Origin: an uncultured Lachnospiraceae bacterium
Lineage (GTDB): Bacteria; Bacillota; Clostridia; Lachnospirales; Lachnospiraceae
Length of the DNA: 40,329 nt
NCBI GenBank assembly: GCA_910586755.1
Contig: CAJUJM010000039.1
Span: forward strand, 1-40,329
Reading direction: 5' to 3'
Shown: positions 7,842 through 14,445 of the stretch, piece by piece
Layout of the letters: each line of letters begins with the position of its first letter
How positions within the stretch are numbered: position 1 is the stretch's first letter
Notes under the pieces: generated by a model
What the model was told of the DNA's origin: nothing
Seen by the model: the letters and a program-made list of their open reading frames with translations, nothing else
Databases searched by the model: none
Position numbers and translations under genes: made by a program

Positions 7842-8393
7842 TTACCGTTCCGACTTTAACAGTGAATAATAACTGGCGTCGCATATCCCCTGATTGTTTC
7901 GGTCGGAACTACGCAGAGTACCTTCATACTTCATTCCGCATTTCATCATTACTTTGCCGGAATTTGGATTTCTTGGGTCATGTCTTGCTTCAATGCGATT
8001 TACATTTACCTTGTCAAAAAAGAAGTCCATAACCGCTCTCATTGCCTCAGAAGTGATTCCCTTTTTCCACCATGTCCTTCCAATACAATATCCGATATGT
8101 ACCATAGAAACATCTTCATTTATTTTGACAGCACTTATGGAACCAATGGGGTCATCGCCATTTTCTTTTAAAACAATGGCCCATTGATAATACTTTTCAT
8201 CAGAATAGGAGCTTTCCCATTCTTCCAGCACAACTTTACTAGCATCAATATTGGAATGTGTGGGCCATGTTAAATATTTTGTCACTTGGTCATCGGACGC
8301 CCAGTTTTTATACATGGCAGGTGCATCTTCCTTCGTGAATCTTCTTAAAATCAATCGTTCAGTTTCTAATCTTTGTGTTCCACAATGTAGCAT
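7842..8393 (-). CDS. GNAT family N-acetyltransferase (RimJ/RimL-like)
   Basis: A 183-residue acetyl-CoA-dependent acetyltransferase. The N-terminus LETERLILRRFTKEDA is typical of the RimJ/RimL branch. The acetyl-CoA loop is in GRTWWKKGITSEAM (about 104-117) and a final NxxSGKVMMKCGMKYEGTLR block follows. The acceptor is unknown; relatives modify ribosomal protein N-termini, aminoglycosides or small amines. AAAGGA precedes the ATG by about 9 bases. It is monocistronic, between lgt and a palindromic repeat, and is somewhat AT-richer than its neighbours. No clear terminator follows it. Confidence 0.85.
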   Translation of the reverse strand: MLHCGTQRLETERLILRRFTKEDAPAMYKNWASDDQVTKYLTWPTHSNIDASKVVLEEWESSYSDEKYYQWAIVLKENGDDPIGSISAVKINEDVSMVHIGYCIGRTWWKKGITSEAMRAVMDFFFDKVNVNRIEARHDPRNPNSGKVMMKCGMKYEGTLRSSDRNNQGICDASYYSLLKSER

Positions 8394-8430
8394 ACTTTTA
8401 TTTTCCTTTCAACGTTCCGATTTGCTGCCA

Positions 8431-8590
8431 GTATAATCCACCCTAATTGCCCGTATGTTTGGCGCAGGATAAATTTTCAGCCTGCAAGGCGGCTGAACGA
8501 GGCGATGCGGTGGCATCGTTGAGTGAAGCCAACGCAGTCAGGTGGAAATTTAGACCAGCAAAACATAGGGATAATTTAGGTGGATTATAC
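8431..8590. repeat. 160-bp palindromic MITE-like element
   Basis: Imperfect terminal inverted repeats of about 33 bases (8431-8463 and 8558-8590) start GTATAATCCACC at both ends. Inside are a second imperfect inverted pair (about 8465-8485 with 8534-8556) and a central 6-bp stem with a GGTG loop (8502-8517 region). There is no coding capacity. The whole could fold as one large cruciform. A TATACT hexamer reads outward at each end and could drive flanking genes. Confidence 0.65.
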
Positions 8591-8742
8591 TAGGTTCAGT
8601 TTAGCACATTTATAGGACATCTACAAGATTTCGTGTATAAAAAAGCCAAAACAGGAAAGTCAAATGCTACCCTGCTTACCTTGTAAATTCAGAGAAATTC
8701 TAACATATTTGGGAGTTTAACCTGGAAATTTACAGGAGTGGA
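8591..8742. other. Gene-free stretch upstream of the ychF promoter
   Basis: I see no convincing coding region, RNA gene or strong hairpin here. The sequence is AT-rich and separates the palindromic element from the ychF promoter. Confidence 0.5.
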
Positions 8743-8771
8743 TTGAAATAATAGAGTCCTTGTGCTATACT
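8743..8771 (+). promoter_or_regulatory. Predicted sigma-A promoter of ychF
   Basis: TTGAAA (8743-8748) and TATACT (8766-8771) are separated by 17 bases. The start is expected near 8778, giving a leader of about 200 bases before ychF. Confidence 0.75.
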
Positions 8772-8813
8772 TTATAGTTGCGTTGGACTCTTTTTTTCGC
8801 GGGAAAGGAGTCC
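8753..8813 (+). promoter_or_regulatory. Alternative hairpins around the ychF promoter
   Basis: GGACTC(T) at 8785-8791 can pair with AGAGTCC at 8753-8759, making a hairpin followed by seven T, or with GAGTCC at 8808-8813. The first pairing needs RNA that started upstream. The second forms at the 5' end of RNA from the promoter at 8743-8771. The leader also holds 8-bp (8862-8869 with 8882-8889) and 9-bp (about 8939-8966) inverted repeats. Confidence 0.5.
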
Positions 8814-8983
8814 GGTACGGGAAAAAATTTAAAAGGCAAAAAATGTGGTACAGGTATTTGTAAATGAAAGGCTGGATTATATTTCATTTCAAAACGGTAT
8901 GGGCGTAAAAAGGGCGTAGTAAAAATATGAAGAAAGGCGAAAACCCCGTAAAATCAAGGGTTTTCGGACAGGTAAAGATAATT

Positions 8984-10081
8984 ATGAAGCTAGGAATCGT
9001 GGGGCTTCCCAATGTAGGGAAAAGCACCCTCTTTAATTCTCTGACCAAAGCAGGAGCAGAGTCTGCCAACTATCCATTCTGCACCATCGATCCCAATGTA
9101 GGAGTGGTAGCCGTTCCGGATCCTCGTTTAAAACAGCTTGCCGCTCTTTACGATTCTGAAAAGATTACCCCGGCTGTTATCGAATTTGTGGATATTGCAG
9201 GCCTGGTAAAGGGGGCTTCCAAGGGCGAGGGTCTGGGCAACCAGTTCCTTTCCAATATCCGGGAGGTAGATGCCATTGTCCATGTGGTCCGCTGTTTTGA
9301 GGACAGCAACGTGATCCACGTAGACGGCAGTGTGGATCCCTTAAGGGACATTGAGACCATTGATCTGGAACTGATTTTCTCTGATCTGGAAGTTCTGGAG
9401 CGCCGTATCTCTAAAACTGCCAGAAGCGCTATGAACGATAAATCTCTGGCCAGGGAGCTAACAATCCTGAAAGGCTTAAAGGCTCACCTGGAGGACGGAA
9501 GGCTTGCCAGAAGCTATGGAGCTTCTGACGATGACGAGGCCGCCTTTATCGCCTCCTTAAACCTTTTAACTGCCAAGCCGGTAATTTTCGCTGCCAACGT
9601 AGCTGAGGATGACGTGGCGGACGACGGAGCTTCCAACGGACACGTGGCTGCAGTTCGTAAATTTGCCGAGGAGAACCACTGTGAGGTCTTTGTGATCTGC
9701 GCCCAGATTGAGCAGGAGATCGCAGAGCTGGAAGATGACGAAAAAAAGATGTTTTTAGAGGATTTAGGCCTTTCAGAGTCCGGCCTGGACAAGCTCATCG
9801 CTGCCAGCTACCGAATTTTGGGCCTTATCAGCTACTTAACCTCCGGCGTTACTGAGACCCGGGCATGGACTATCAAAGTAGGAACCAAAGCTCCTCAGGC
9901 TGCCGGCAAGATCCACTCTGATTTTGAACGCGGCTTTATCCGGGCCGAGGTTGTCAATTACCAGGATCTGTTAGACTGCGGCTCCTACAATGGCGCCAAG
10001 GAGAAAGGCTTAGTAAGGCTGGAAGGAAAAGATTATGTGGTAAAGGACGGAGACGTGGTTCTCTTCCGGTTTAATGTATAG
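8984..10081 (+). CDS. ychF: Redox-regulated ATPase YchF (Obg family)
   Basis: A 365-residue translation-associated P-loop NTPase. The G1 loop is GLPNVGKST (7-15) and the G3 motif is DIAGLVKGASKGEG. In place of the NKxD specificity motif there is NVAED, typical of YchF/OLA1 proteins, which prefer ATP. A TGS domain closes the protein. I chose ATG 8984 because MKLGIVGLPNVGKST is the conserved N-terminus and gives the standard length; an in-frame ATG at 8927 would add 19 atypical residues. The ribosome site (AGGT) is weak. YchF binds ribosomes and is linked to stress responses. Confidence 0.96.
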   Translation: MKLGIVGLPNVGKSTLFNSLTKAGAESANYPFCTIDPNVGVVAVPDPRLKQLAALYDSEKITPAVIEFVDIAGLVKGASKGEGLGNQFLSNIREVDAIVHVVRCFEDSNVIHVDGSVDPLRDIETIDLELIFSDLEVLERRISKTARSAMNDKSLARELTILKGLKAHLEDGRLARSYGASDDDEAAFIASLNLLTAKPVIFAANVAEDDVADDGASNGHVAAVRKFAEENHCEVFVICAQIEQEIAELEDDEKKMFLEDLGLSESGLDKLIAASYRILGLISYLTSGVTETRAWTIKVGTKAPQAAGKIHSDFERGFIRAEVVNYQDLLDCGSYNGAKEKGLVRLEGKDYVVKDGDVVLFRFNV

Positions 10082-10186
10082 TCCAGTTTAGTCTGAACAT
10101 CCCCGAAAATAATGCCATCCTGCAGCATAAATAAAACACGGCTGCGGAACGGCTGATTTTATTAATTTAACTATGGAGTAATTCTT

Positions 10187-11107
10187 ATGGAAAAAATACT
10201 GATTATTGACGACAGTCTTTTACAGGCGTCTCAATTAAAATCCATTCTGATGGATGAATATGATATTACTCTTGCACAGACTGCGGAGGACGGGCTGCAT
10301 TGTGCAGGCAACGGAAACTTCTCTCTTATTTTGTTAGACGTTGTGATGCCGAAAATAGACGGATTTACGTTGTTGAAAATATTGCAGGAGGAGTCCGGCA
10401 CGAAAAATATCCCGGTCATTTTGATCACCAGCCTTACTGATGTGGCAAGTGAGCAGCGCGGCCTTGTTTTAGGAGCCGTTGACTATATTGCAAAGCCATT
10501 TAATCCTGTGATTGTTAAGGCGAGAGTCAACACGCACATTAAGCTCTACCAGTACCGCAAGCAAATTGAACAGCAATCCATGACCGACCAGCTGACAGGA
10601 ATTGCCAACCGGCGCATGTATGAACAGTACAGTCTTACAAAATGGAATGAGGCAACCCGCCTGCACCTTCCTCTCTCTATCTGTATGTTTGACATTGACC
10701 GCTTCAAAGTATATAACGATACCTTTGGCCATCCTGCCGGGGATAAGGTGATTGCCGCCGTGGCTCAGACAGCGGCTTCCCGTCTGCAGCGCAGTACAGA
10801 TTTCCTGGCCCGCTACGGCGGTGAGGAGTTTGTGGCGCTGTCTCTGGGTGAGCACTCGGATCAGATATTTCAATACATGAAGCAAATCCGTCAGGCAATT
10901 GAAAATCTCCATATCCCTCATGATCCGTCTGTCTCCCAATGGGTTACTGTCAGTATCGGAGGGGTTACCATTATTCCTGAAAAGGAATCCAAATATGACG
11001 TTTACTTAAAAATTGCAGATACCATGCTCTATGACGCAAAGAAAAGCGGTCGGAACATAGTCGTATGGGCCGATGAAAAGCTGAATCAGCTATGGGAAAC
11101 CAAATAA
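10187..11107 (+). CDS. Response regulator with diguanylate cyclase (REC-GGDEF) output
   Basis: A 306-residue two-domain protein. The receiver domain (1-120) has acidic residues D8/D9, phosphoacceptor D51, T81 and K103. The GGDEF domain (about 130-300) has an intact GGEEF (211-215) and an RxxD inhibitory site (202-205), so it should make c-di-GMP with product inhibition. GGAG lies 8 bases before the ATG. No kinase gene is adjacent; the two hybrid kinases at 18.9-24.8 kb are far off but could supply phosphate. A strong terminator follows. Confidence 0.93.
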   Translation: MEKILIIDDSLLQASQLKSILMDEYDITLAQTAEDGLHCAGNGNFSLILLDVVMPKIDGFTLLKILQEESGTKNIPVILITSLTDVASEQRGLVLGAVDYIAKPFNPVIVKARVNTHIKLYQYRKQIEQQSMTDQLTGIANRRMYEQYSLTKWNEATRLHLPLSICMFDIDRFKVYNDTFGHPAGDKVIAAVAQTAASRLQRSTDFLARYGGEEFVALSLGEHSDQIFQYMKQIRQAIENLHIPHDPSVSQWVTVSIGGVTIIPEKESKYDVYLKIADTMLYDAKKSGRNIVVWADEKLNQLWETK

Positions 11108-11131
11108 CTTCATTGCTTGTTTCCTACTTAT

Positions 11132-11194
11132 AAAAGAGGGATCCCGGGAACTTCAAAGTTTTACAAAACCTGAATTTCCCGGGATCCCTCTTTT
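11132..11194. terminator. Bidirectional intrinsic terminator
   Basis: A perfect 19-bp inverted repeat (11132-11150 with 11176-11194) has A-runs and T-runs on its flanks. It lies between the convergent GGDEF and DUF1292 genes and should serve both strands. Confidence 0.9.
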
Positions 11195-11211
11195 CCTGCA
11201 GGATAAAAAAA

Positions 11212-11538
11212 CTAATCTTCCAAATCCTCTTCGTCAACGATCTCATCGTACTCCGCCTCGTCTAACAGTTCGTCAAAGGCGTCTGCTACAATCTCGTACT
11301 CCTGATCATCTTCAATGTTCTCCAGTTCAGGGATTCCGTCCTCGGTCTCCTTATAACGGTAAAGGTAAACTTCCCCCTCATCTACCTCCTGTCCCTCCAC
11401 GGGCAGCAAGGCAATGTAGTCTTTCTCTCCTGCCTGGAAAATAGTCAGAACCACACACTCCAACTCAGTATCATCGTCTAATGTCAGAGTGACGGTCATC
11501 TCTTCCTGTTCTTCCATCTTGTTTTTATCGTCTGCCAT
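11212..11538 (-). CDS. DUF1292 family acidic protein
   Basis: A 108-residue, very acidic protein of the DUF1292 (YrzB-like) family. The conserved core runs from MTVTLTLDDDTELECVVL to EVYLYRYKE, followed by an Asp/Glu-rich C-terminus. The function is unknown. In many Firmicutes it lies near ruvX or fur genes, but not here. I chose ATG 11538, which has GGAGG 6 bases upstream. Two earlier in-frame codons belong to a duplicated ribosome-site segment (11540-11571 and 11591-11622). Confidence 0.85.
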   Translation of the reverse strand: MADDKNKMEEQEEMTVTLTLDDDTELECVVLTIFQAGEKDYIALLPVEGQEVDEGEVYLYRYKETEDGIPELENIEDDQEYEIVADAFDELLDEAEYDEIVDEEDLED

Positions 11539-11539
11539 A

Positions 11540-11622
11540 TTTCCTCCTTTTTTGCCCTGTTTTTTGGGCATCAGGGATACCCGCAGGGTGTTTCCTCCTT
11601 TTCGGCCCTGTTTTTTCCGCAT
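11540..11622 (-). repeat. Duplicated 32-bp segment carrying start codon and ribosome site
   Basis: Two copies (11540-11571 and 11591-11622) match at 28 of 32 positions with a 51-bp period. On the minus strand each reads ATG, an A-rich stretch, AAAGGAGGAAA. The second copy supplies the ribosome site of the DUF1292 gene; the first could start a short in-frame extension. Confidence 0.75.
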
Positions 11623-11649
11623 CCGATTCTTCTGCGTCAACAGGCCCGG

Positions 11650-11699
11650 GACGCCTGGGCGTCTAAGACCAATTTAGCAGACCATGAGGGAAAAAGCAA
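11650..11699 (-). promoter_or_regulatory. Predicted promoter of the DUF1292 gene with a 5' hairpin
   Basis: TTGCTT (11694-11699) and TAAATT (11671-11676) on the minus strand are 17 bases apart. The palindrome GACGCC..GGCGTC (11650-11663) starts right at the expected transcription start. Confidence 0.5.
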
Positions 11700-11723
11700 G
11701 GAGTATTGAAATAATTTATAAAA

Positions 11724-11761
11724 CTGCTGCCCGGCAAAATCCATCATCAGCCGGGCAGCAG
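11724..11761 (-). terminator. Intrinsic terminator of the Sel1-repeat gene
   Basis: A perfect 12-bp GC-rich stem (11724-11735 with 11750-11761) encloses a 14-base loop. On the minus strand it is followed by TTTTATAAATTATTT. It lies 5 bases past the stop codon at 11767. Confidence 0.88.
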
Positions 11762-11766
11762 CCCCT

Positions 11767-12759
11767 TTATCTCCGTTTATATTTTCCAAATAATGTTTTC
11801 TTATACCTGGACAGTTCCTGACCGGCGGCTTTAAATCCGCCCTGGAAAGCCTTTTGGTAATAAGCGATTGCCTGGTTGATATCCTCCTGAACTCCCAGAC
11901 CCTTGTCATACATATCTCCCAGATACTTCCACGCCTCCGGACGTTTTGGCCCTGCCTCTTCAAAAAGCTGTTTTGCTCTCTGATAATCCGGCGCCACGCC
12001 GGTTCCGTTAAAGTAGGCCTGCCCAAGCAGAAGGACACAGCCGGAATTCTGGATCCTAAGGCCCCGTTCCGCCCATTTTACCATGTTGGTATAATACTCC
12101 AGTTCTTTGTAGCTTAAAGCAATACTGTAATAATAGTCCCGCAGATCCAGCTTTTCTTCCACTGACTCCATCCATTCCATGGCCGCCTTTAAGTCCTTAG
12201 GAACGTCATTAACGCCCTCCCTCACGCTGTTAAAGGCATTGCGGAAGGACGGGATACATCCCTGAACTGCAGAAGCCCGGAACCACTTAAGAGCTTCCAT
12301 GGCATTTTCTTTTCTGCACTGCTCAAAATCCAGATCCGTGTGAATCTGGAAGTTCATGTACATATCCCCCCAGAAATAAAACAGGCCAACTGCGTACTGG
12401 GCCATAGGTTCGCCGTCCTCCGCCATCTGACGTACCGCTTCAAAGGACTGAAGCAGAGGTTTGGTCATGGCATCCTTTACATCACCATCTAATTCTCCCA
12501 TCCGGTCTGCTCCCAGAACGCAGAGATCGCTGCCCAGTTCAATCCCCCTTTTGGAAAGCTGGCGGGCCTTTCCGGGATCCTCCTTTACATTGCCGTCTTC
12601 CCAGGCGTAACATCTTGCCAGGAAATAGTAGGCATCCGGCTCATCCTTTGCCACAGCCTCCTCCAACAGTTTCACGCCCTCCGAAAATTTCCCGGGATCT
12701 GCCTGAAAATACAAAAGCTTTAAAGCCCAATCCAAAGTGTCAGAATAATATTGGCTCAT
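11767..12759 (-). CDS. Sel1-like/TPR repeat protein
   Basis: A 330-residue soluble protein built of Sel1-like helical repeats. The clearest lie near residues 110-150, 240-275 (LLLGQAYFNGTGVAPDYQRA) and 278-312 (YLGDMYDKGLGVQEDINQAI). No signal peptide or catalytic motif is visible, so a protein-binding scaffold is likely. GGAGG precedes the ATG by about 11 bases. It has its own promoter and terminator and is therefore monocistronic. The partner is unknown. Confidence 0.82.
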   Translation of the reverse strand: MSQYYSDTLDWALKLLYFQADPGKFSEGVKLLEEAVAKDEPDAYYFLARCYAWEDGNVKEDPGKARQLSKRGIELGSDLCVLGADRMGELDGDVKDAMTKPLLQSFEAVRQMAEDGEPMAQYAVGLFYFWGDMYMNFQIHTDLDFEQCRKENAMEALKWFRASAVQGCIPSFRNAFNSVREGVNDVPKDLKAAMEWMESVEEKLDLRDYYYSIALSYKELEYYTNMVKWAERGLRIQNSGCVLLLGQAYFNGTGVAPDYQRAKQLFEEAGPKRPEAWKYLGDMYDKGLGVQEDINQAIAYYQKAFQGGFKAAGQELSRYKKTLFGKYKRR

Positions 12760-12797
12760 CTCGATAAAACCCTCCCGTCTTTCAAAATCTTTCTCCT

Positions 12798-12826
12798 ATT
12801 ATACTTTGTTTTTTTATTAATTTCAA
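12798..12826 (-). promoter_or_regulatory. Predicted sigma-A promoter of the Sel1-repeat gene
   Basis: TTGAAA (12821-12826) and a perfect TATAAT (12798-12803) on the minus strand are separated by 17 bases. Confidence 0.8.
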
Positions 12827-12877
12827 CTTATACCAGGCAAAAAGCTGCCCCTTCTGCTGCTGAAAAACAACGAATAT

Positions 12878-13789
12878 TTATGCATCGTCAATATTTGCGG
12901 AAGGAAAGATATCTGCCACTTCATTAATGGCAATATAAGCCTTCGGATCCATCTGGTGCACAATGTTTTTCATCCTTCCTATTTGGAAATGGTTTACCAC
13001 AAAATAAATCATCGTCCTGTCTGAATTGGAATAATAGCCCTTGGCGCTGATGGTGGTAATTCCGTTTTCAAATGTATCCGACAGGGCTTTACATACCTGC
13101 TCCGGTCTTGTGGTAATAATGAAAGCCGCCTTGGACCGGTCAAGACCCTCCACCACAAAATCAATAGTTTTGGAGGCCGCGGCATAGGTTACAATCGAAT
13201 ACAAAGGCAAAATCCAACTGCTCATTACCATTCCGCAGATGATGTAAAGAACTACATTATATATCATCACAAAGCTCCCCAGGCTTAAGCCAATCCGCTT
13301 TGCAAACATGACCCCCAGAATGTCAATCCCGTCAATGGCCCCGCCAAACCGGACCGTCAGGCCGCTTCCCATTCCGGATATAATTCCGCCAAAAATGGCG
13401 CACAGAAACAGATCTTGATTTGCCAGAGGAGAGGCAAAAGACACATCTACCGGAAGCACATCCGTAATAATCCAGGCAACCAGTGAATATATCAAAACGG
13501 CATATATGGAATAAATAGTAAAAGGCAATCCTTCCTTTTTCAGTCCAATTAAAAATACCGGAATATTTAAAAGCACCAGCATCAGGGACAGGCTGCACCA
13601 CTGAGGCGTGTATTGGGATATCAGCATGGAAGTACCGGAAATCCCGCTGTCAAACAGCTTTACCGGCGCCAAAAACATAATAACTCCGTAGGCATTTACA
13701 ATACCAGCTACGGTCAGTCCCAGAAAATTCCCCCACCTGATTCCTTTTAATTGCTCCTTTATTTTTAGAAAACATGGTCTTTCTTTCAA
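12878..13789 (-). CDS. YitT family membrane protein (DUF161/DUF2179)
   Basis: A 303-residue protein with about six hydrophobic segments in residues 20-210 (DUF161) and a soluble C-terminal DUF2179 domain (about 220-295), which is ferredoxin-like in known structures. The transport substrate of this family is unproven. The start is a TTG at 13789, supported by AAGGAGG 6 bases upstream and the lack of any in-frame ATG before the first membrane helix. It follows the cobalamin adenosyltransferase gene on the same strand with a 20-base gap. Confidence 0.88.
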   Translation of the reverse strand: MKERPCFLKIKEQLKGIRWGNFLGLTVAGIVNAYGVIMFLAPVKLFDSGISGTSMLISQYTPQWCSLSLMLVLLNIPVFLIGLKKEGLPFTIYSIYAVLIYSLVAWIITDVLPVDVSFASPLANQDLFLCAIFGGIISGMGSGLTVRFGGAIDGIDILGVMFAKRIGLSLGSFVMIYNVVLYIICGMVMSSWILPLYSIVTYAAASKTIDFVVEGLDRSKAAFIITTRPEQVCKALSDTFENGITTISAKGYYSNSDRTMIYFVVNHFQIGRMKNIVHQMDPKAYIAINEVADIFPSANIDDA

Positions 13790-13809
13790 ATTACTCCTCC
13801 TTCAAAATG

Positions 13810-14334
13810 TCAGTATTCAATTCCTTCTCTGGCCTGAATCCCTTTATCATAAGGGTGCCGCAGCTTCTTCATTTCGGTAATATAGTCCGCCATTCCGGTA
13901 ATAATCTCAGATGGTTCCCGGCCGGTGAGAATAATCTCCTTTTTCTCTATCTGACTGTCCCCGTCAGTCTCTGACAGCCAGGAAACCAACCGGTCCTCCG
14001 GCGCCAGACCATAGTTGCAGGCCGCCATAATCTCATCCAGAATCACCATATCAAATTCTTTAGACTGGCGGATAACCTGCTCCAAAAGCCCGCTGTAATA
14101 TCCTTCTGCTTCTTTTTTCTGTTCCTGGCTCATGCGGAAGAAAAATCCAAAACTTTTTTCGCAGGGAATCATCCGAATTTGGGGAATCAAGGCCAGCGCC
14201 GGCACCTCGCCGGAATCATCGGTTTTTAAAAATCGGGCGATTAATACCTTCTTTCCCCGTCCTGCCGCCCTGACAGCCAGGCCTAAAGCAGCCGTGGTTT
14301 TTCCCTTTCCGTCTCCGCAGTATATGTGGATCAT
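13810..14334 (-). CDS. cobO: Cob(I)alamin adenosyltransferase, CobA/CobO type
   Basis: A 174-residue ATP-dependent corrinoid adenosyltransferase. The P-loop GDGKGKTT lies at 7-14. LIARFLK, FDMVILDEI and a final IILTGREPSEII block are characteristic of the CobA/CobO family, which makes adenosylcobalamin or its precursors. ATG 14334 has AGGAGG about 10 bases upstream. That ribosome site belongs to a 14-bp direct repeat that flanks the structured element between this gene and the helicase gene. No other cobalamin genes are nearby, so it probably serves salvage of imported corrinoid. Confidence 0.92.
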   Translation of the reverse strand: MIHIYCGDGKGKTTAALGLAVRAAGRGKKVLIARFLKTDDSGEVPALALIPQIRMIPCEKSFGFFFRMSQEQKKEAEGYYSGLLEQVIRQSKEFDMVILDEIMAACNYGLAPEDRLVSWLSETDGDSQIEKKEIILTGREPSEIITGMADYITEMKKLRHPYDKGIQAREGIEY

Positions 14335-14337
14335 CTT

Positions 14338-14445
14338 CGTTCTTCCTCCTAGTTGAATCGGCAGGCGCCGCTGTGCGGCGCCTGCCATTTCGTCAGAACG
14401 CATTCCCATTGTGAAACTTCTGTTTCACAAGCGTTCTTCCTCCTA
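14338..14445 (-). repeat. 14-bp direct repeats flanking the structured element
   Basis: TAGGAGGAAGAACG occurs exactly twice on the minus strand, at 14432-14445 and 14338-14351, with 80 bases between. The first copy includes the helicase stop codon (TAG); the second supplies the ribosome site of cobO. The arrangement resembles a target-site duplication, but GAACG of the first copy also forms part of hairpin 1. Confidence 0.75.
14355..14445 (-). repeat. Two-hairpin structured repeat, copy B
   Basis: On the minus strand it starts TAGGAGGAAG. Hairpin 1 (14396-14436) has an outer GAACGC/GCGTTC stem, an inner 9-bp stem (14409-14417 with 14422-14430) and a 7-base 3' bulge. Hairpin 2 is a perfect 12-bp stem with a 3-base loop (14360-14371 with 14375-14386). 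The GAC-A-AT linker and GAT-C end match copy A. The stems differ in sequence yet keep pairing. Confidence 0.85.
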
